Shown: one piece after another, positions 60,669 through 64,000 of the stretch
Layout: each line of letters opens with the position of its first letter
Position numbering within the stretch: the first letter of the stretch is position 1
Assembly (NCBI RefSeq): GCF_013031355.1
Contig: NZ_WPZO01000014.1
Span: forward strand, 1 to 64,000
DNA from: Ruegeria arenilitoris
Lineage (GTDB): Bacteria; Pseudomonadota; Alphaproteobacteria; Rhodobacterales; Rhodobacteraceae
DNA: 64,000 bases
Direction: 5' to 3'
The notes under the pieces: model-generated
Told to the model about the DNA's origin: nothing
Databases searched by the model: none
The model's input: the letters and a program-made list of their open reading frames with translations, nothing else
Program-made: the position numbers and the translations under genes

Positions 60669-61250
60669 TCAGGCCGCCAGTTCCAAAACGGCTTTTTGTG
60701 CCTTTGCCAACGTGGTTTCTGCGTCCAGAGCCATCTGGTCGGCGGCAACAACATCCACTTCGTGAATGCCGATAAAGCCCAGCACGTGTTTGGCGTAGTT
60801 GGTGGCGAAATCGACCTCGGACCCGACAGCGGTACCGCCCGAAGCGATGGCGAGAACCGCGCGTTTGCCTTCCAGCAGGCCCTTGGGTCCGTTCTCGGTG
60901 TAGCTAAAGGTCAAACCGACGCGGGCCACCAGATCGATCCATGCCTTAAACGCGGCGGGCACCGAGAAGTTATAGATCGGCAGACCGACGACGATGGTGT
61001 CGGCCTCTTGCAGTTCGTTCACCAGCGTATCCGACAGCGCCAGCTGATCGCGCTGGGTCTCGTCTCGCTGATCGGCGGGGGTGAAATTGGCATTGATCCA
61101 GTCTTCGGTCAGCAGGGGCAGGGGGCTGGCCAAATCGCGGCGGATGATGCGCGCGGCGCCCAGATGCTTGACGATGCGGTCGGACAGGTCACGGGTCGCA
61201 GACCCATCGCGGCGGGCCGAGGCGTCGATATGCAGGATGGTCTTGGTCAT
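60669..61250 (-). CDS. azoR: FMN-dependent NADH-azoreductase
   Basis: 193 residues from ATG 61250, with AAGGATC upstream. Flavodoxin-like fold with TILHIDASARRDGSATRDLSDR at the FMN phosphate site, VGLPIYNFSVPAAFKAWIDLVARVG as dimer and active-site region, and the conserved LAIASGGTAVGSE. It reduces azo compounds and quinones with NADH and often protects against electrophiles. It is divergent from a LysR gene across a region holding a perfect palindrome. Confidence 0.9.
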   Translation of the reverse strand: MTKTILHIDASARRDGSATRDLSDRIVKHLGAARIIRRDLASPLPLLTEDWINANFTPADQRDETQRDQLALSDTLVNELQEADTIVVGLPIYNFSVPAAFKAWIDLVARVGLTFSYTENGPKGLLEGKRAVLAIASGGTAVGSEVDFATNYAKHVLGFIGIHEVDVVAADQMALDAETTLAKAQKAVLELAA

Positions 61251-61327
61251 TTCACTTGATCCTTTTTGGATAGGGAATTCTCTTCTGCGCCCAATATGGA
61301 TGTTGCGTGCGTGAACAAAACTCGGAT

Positions 61328-61344
61328 ACATCAACAGTTGATGT
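61328..61344. promoter_or_regulatory. perfect palindrome between azoR and lysR
   Basis: ACATCAAC-A-GTTGATGT, eight-base arms around one base, 78 bases upstream of azoR and 28 bases before the LysR start. It contains the T-N11-A pattern favoured by LysR regulators and is the likely operator for both genes. Confidence 0.6.
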
Positions 61345-61371
61345 TGGAAATTGCACAGTAGTGGTGATGCC

Positions 61372-62250
61372 GTGGACAATTGGGACGAAGTGAGAACCGC
61401 CTATCAGGTGGCCCGCATGGGCACCGTCAGCGGCGCGGCCGAAGTTTTAGGTGTTCACCATGCAACGGTGATCCGCCACATCGACGCGATTGAGGCGCGG
61501 TTGGGAACCAAGCTGTTCCAGCGCCACGCGCGGGGCTATACGCCCACCGAGGCCGGAAATGACCTGCTGCGCGTGGCACAGGCGACCGAGGATCAGTTCA
61601 ACCAATTGGTCGGGCGGATGAAGGGGCGTGGCGATGATGTCTCGGGTGAGTTGGTCGTGACGTCTCTGTCCTCATTGGCGCCGCTGGTGGTGCCAGTGCT
61701 CAGCGAGTTTCAGCGCCTGCATCCGGGTCTGATCGTACGCTACCTGACCGGAGACCGCCTGTTCCGCCTGGAATATGGCGAGGCACACGTGGCCATTCGC
61801 GCAGGGTCGGCCCCGGACCAGCCGGACAATGTGGTACAGCCCTTTGTCACCCAGGAAATCGGCCTGTTTGCCAGCAAGGGCTATGTGAAGCGCCACGGTA
61901 AGCCCGCAGGCGTAGAGGATTTCGCCAACCACTATTTCGTCAGCACCGACGACGAAAACAGCCGCGCTCCGTTTTCCCGGTGGTTGCGTGCGACAGTTCC
62001 CGCCGAAAACATCACCTTTCGCTGCACTAACAACTTCTGCATCCGCGAGGCAGTGCTGTCCGGTGCCGGGATCGGGTTCATGGCCCGTTGGGAGGCAAGC
62101 CGGGATCCCGATCTGATCGAGGTGATCGATCCGCTGCGGGAATGGTTCGGGAACCTATGGCTGGTGACCCATGTGGATCTGCACCGCACAACCAAAGTGC
62201 AGAGCTTTCTGACATACCTGAAGGATCAATCCAAAGGCTGGCTGGCGTGA
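61372..62250 (+). CDS. LysR family transcriptional regulator
   Basis: 292 residues from a GTG at 61372; a TTG at 61351 is the alternative start. N-terminal winged helix (RTAYQVARMGTVSGAAEVLGVHHATVIRHIDAIEARLGTKLF) followed by a periplasmic-binding-protein-like effector domain. It is divergent from azoR, so it most likely controls azoR in response to a quinone or electrophile, and its GTGA overlap with the EamA gene suggests the transporter is in the same unit. Confidence 0.87.
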   Translation: MDNWDEVRTAYQVARMGTVSGAAEVLGVHHATVIRHIDAIEARLGTKLFQRHARGYTPTEAGNDLLRVAQATEDQFNQLVGRMKGRGDDVSGELVVTSLSSLAPLVVPVLSEFQRLHPGLIVRYLTGDRLFRLEYGEAHVAIRAGSAPDQPDNVVQPFVTQEIGLFASKGYVKRHGKPAGVEDFANHYFVSTDDENSRAPFSRWLRATVPAENITFRCTNNFCIREAVLSGAGIGFMARWEASRDPDLIEVIDPLREWFGNLWLVTHVDLHRTTKVQSFLTYLKDQSKGWLA

Positions 62251-63158
62251 GCCCTCAGGCACAGGGCCATCTGGCCATGCTTGTTTTTTCGGCCCTGGTG
62301 GCGGGCAGCTTTTCGCTGGGCTCGCTCGTAGCCAACGAGATCGCACCCGAGGCCCTTACGGCGGCGCGCTTCCTGATCGCCTCGGTCGTGATTGGCACTA
62401 CGGCGCTGATAACCACCGGCCTGCCATGCAGCGCAGCGCAGGCGCCGTGGCGCTATCTGGTGCTGGGCGGGTTGTTTGCCACTTATTTCGTCCTGATGTT
62501 CCATGGCCTGAAAACCGCACCCCCGGTCAGTGCAGCCGCCGTGTTCACGCTGACCCCGGTGATGTCGGCGGTGGCCGGGTGGGTGTTGTTGCGGCAGATC
62601 ACGACGCCCCGGATGGCCTTGGCCCTGACCGTGGGTGCCGTGGGGGCGCTCTGGGTTATTTTCCGCGCGGACTGGCAGGCATTCACCGCGTTTCAGATCG
62701 GCGGCGGCGAGATTATCTATTTCTGGGGCTGTATCGCGCATGCGATCTATACGCCGATGGTGCGCAAGCTGAACAGGGGCGAACCGGCGGTGGTGTTCAG
62801 TTTTGGCACTATGGTCGCGGGCTGTGTTTTGCTCACGCTCTACGGCTGGTCCGACATCCGCGCAACCGATTGGATCAACCTGCCTCTGATCGTCTGGGTG
62901 GGGCTGCTGTACCTGTCGATCTTTGCCACCGCAGTTAGCTTTGTTCTGGTGCAGTTTGCGACGTTGCGGCTGCCTTCGGCCAAGGTGATGGCCTATACCT
63001 ACCTGACCCCCAGCTGGGTGATCCTGTGGGAAATCGGGCTGGGTCAGCAGCCGCCTCCGCTGTTGGTTGTTGTAGGTGCAATTCTGACCGTCGTTGCGCT
63101 TGTTCTGCTGCTGAAAACCGAAGAACAGCGCCGCACAACGACCCCGATGCCTGAATGA
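62247..63158 (+). CDS. EamA family (DMT) transporter
   Basis: 303 residues with a GTG start overlapping the LysR stop by four bases. Ten membrane segments in two EamA repeats: AMLVFSALVAGSFSLGSLVANEIAPEAL starts the first, and WGCIAHAIYTPMVRKLNRGEP the second. Family members export amino acids or metabolites. Coupling to a LysR gene beside azoR hints at export of a toxic aromatic or quinone derivative, which is inference. Confidence 0.87.
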   Translation: MSPQAQGHLAMLVFSALVAGSFSLGSLVANEIAPEALTAARFLIASVVIGTTALITTGLPCSAAQAPWRYLVLGGLFATYFVLMFHGLKTAPPVSAAAVFTLTPVMSAVAGWVLLRQITTPRMALALTVGAVGALWVIFRADWQAFTAFQIGGGEIIYFWGCIAHAIYTPMVRKLNRGEPAVVFSFGTMVAGCVLLTLYGWSDIRATDWINLPLIVWVGLLYLSIFATAVSFVLVQFATLRLPSAKVMAYTYLTPSWVILWEIGLGQQPPPLLVVVGAILTVVALVLLLKTEEQRRTTTPMPE

Positions 63159-63216
63159 AGCTTGCTTTCCCCTCAAATTGTGCCAGCGTCGGATCCAGGC
63201 AACACACGGGCACGAG

Positions 63217-63501
63217 ATGACGAGACCGGCATTCTTTCTGATCACAGCGGCAGGATTGGCTGCCTGTACTCAACCCGGACCGAGCACCGCAGTTTCAGAA
63301 GCAGATCTGCAAGGCAGTTGCGAGGCGCTTGTCTCAGCCGAAACCGGGGTGAGACCCGAGGACGTTTCTGCGGTTTCCACAAAGACCGAGCCTACGGGGT
63401 CAGTAACCACGCTGTCTGTTGTTGGCGCGCAGGCACCGTGGTTGTGTCTGTCGGACCCGTTCGGCGTCATCACCGGCGTTGAATACAGTCAGGAAGGATA
63501 G
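63217..63501 (+). CDS. small hypothetical lipoprotein
   Basis: 94 residues from ATG 63217. The lipobox is TAAGLAAC with C17 to be lipid-modified, followed by TQPGPSTAVSEADLQ. Two further cysteines lie in LQGSCEAL and PWLCLSDP. The body resembles a small YnfA-like or hedgehog-type beta domain only vaguely, so no family is claimed. The ribosome-binding site is weak. Confidence 0.65.
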   Translation: MTRPAFFLITAAGLAACTQPGPSTAVSEADLQGSCEALVSAETGVRPEDVSAVSTKTEPTGSVTTLSVVGAQAPWLCLSDPFGVITGVEYSQEG

Positions 63502-63589
63502 CCAGCATTCGGCGCAGGCCGTCCGTTGAGGCAGATCAAGGTCGATACATGCGAATATCCCTATGCTTGAGGGCAAGGAGGAATTCGCC

Positions 63590-64000
63590 ATGTATACTCA
63601 CATAATGTTCCCCGTTGACCTGCATCTTCCGCCAGAAGTTCGCAAAGCGGCTGATGTTGCAGCCGAGGTTGCCAAGTGGCAGGGCGCCAAGATCACTGTT
63701 GTCAGCGTGACCGGCACCCAACCCGGTGATCCGGTTCAGACGGATGCCACAATCAACGACGATCTGCGCGCCTTCGCTGAACAGCTTGCCACGAACAGCG
63801 GGACGGAAGTCGCATACCTAAACATCCACTCGGTCGATGTCGCGGCCGAGGTCGATGGCGACCTGGCCCGCGCTGCCGAGGAAATCGGAGCCGACCTGAT
63901 TGTTGTGGGCACCCATGCGCCGCGGATCACCGACTATATCTTTTCGAGTCACGCCGGGTATCTGGCCAATCACGCGAAAGTTTCGGTATTCGTCGTGCGC
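63590..64000 (+). CDS. universal stress protein UspA family, 3' end outside window
   Basis: The ATG at 63590 follows AAGGAGG by eight bases. 137 codons are open to the window edge: YTHIMFPVDLHLPPEVRKAADVAAEVAKW, GAKITVVSVTG, EIGADLIVVGTHAPRITDYIF and HAKVSVFVVR, which is the Usp fold almost to its last strand, so little is missing. The ATP-binding glycine motif is degenerate (GTHAPRIT), so it may not bind ATP. It is the second Usp gene of the window and differs from the first throughout. Confidence 0.88.
   Translation, partial: MYTHIMFPVDLHLPPEVRKAADVAAEVAKWQGAKITVVSVTGTQPGDPVQTDATINDDLRAFAEQLATNSGTEVAYLNIHSVDVAAEVDGDLARAAEEIGADLIVVGTHAPRITDYIFSSHAGYLANHAKVSVFVVR

Overview
The window reads as chromosome of a marine Rhodobacteraceae (Roseobacter group, close to Ruegeria, Tritonibacter or Phaeobacter). 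It is GC-rich and densely coded, with many ATGA/GTGA overlaps. It carries mipZ, malyl-CoA lyase, a FYDLN-acid protein, bluB, a DmdB-like acyl-CoA ligase and the alphaproteobacterial ffh-rpsP-rimM-trmD-rplS-rpmE neighbourhood. The genus is inferred from gene content. I see no prophage, insertion sequence, CRISPR array or rRNA operon, and one tRNA, tRNA-Ala(GGC).

Layout. 0-7.3 kb: a GlxA/AraC regulator, an orphan gene, aspartate 4-decarboxylase (asdA) with an AspT-type exchanger, and a second, convergent AspT paralog. 7.6-14.9 kb: the least explained block. A six-gene minus-strand operon with almost no spacing runs KASIII-like ketosynthase, extended SDR, metallo-beta-lactamase-fold hydrolase, PaaK/F390-like adenylating enzyme, GNAT/FemAB-like transferase and Rieske oxygenase. 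It faces an ATP-grasp ligase with which it shares a CTAG stop. This looks like an undescribed small-molecule or lipid pathway. 15-22 kb: tRNA-Ala, housekeeping genes (FYDLN protein, YgjP-like protease, lytic transglycosylase, accA) and regulators, including a GntR gene with a perfect palindrome at its start and a divergent lysE/lrp pair.

22-35.6 kb: malyl-CoA lyase, then a dgcN-dgcA-aminotransferase operon for D-glutamate/D-amino acid use, small conserved genes, an N-formylglutamate amidohydrolase-like enzyme, pyruvate kinase, UspA, a Na+/alanine symporter with an apparent signal peptide, rpmI-rplT, a secreted class A-type phosphatase with a small secreted peptide, and a taurine:pyruvate-type aminotransferase. 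35.9-45.6 kb: a DmdB-like ligase, then the homogentisate operon (hmgA, a LysE exporter, fahA, a MhaA/MhaB-like two-component hydroxylase, maiA, a DOPA-dioxygenase-like protein) with a divergent MarR regulator followed by an adenylate cyclase.

45.7-64 kb: two AEC carriers around DUF2189 and mipZ, an MFS exporter, and the translation/secretion block ffh-GNAT-aroQ-rpsP-bluB-small membrane protein-rimM-sulfotransferase-trmD, with rplS-rpmE further on and a GH25 lysozyme between. The end holds a ProX-type editing deacylase, azoR with a divergent LysR gene, an EamA transporter, a small lipoprotein and a UspA gene cut by the window edge.

Starts were chosen by ribosome-binding site and family N-terminus. 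They often lie downstream of the longest open frame.
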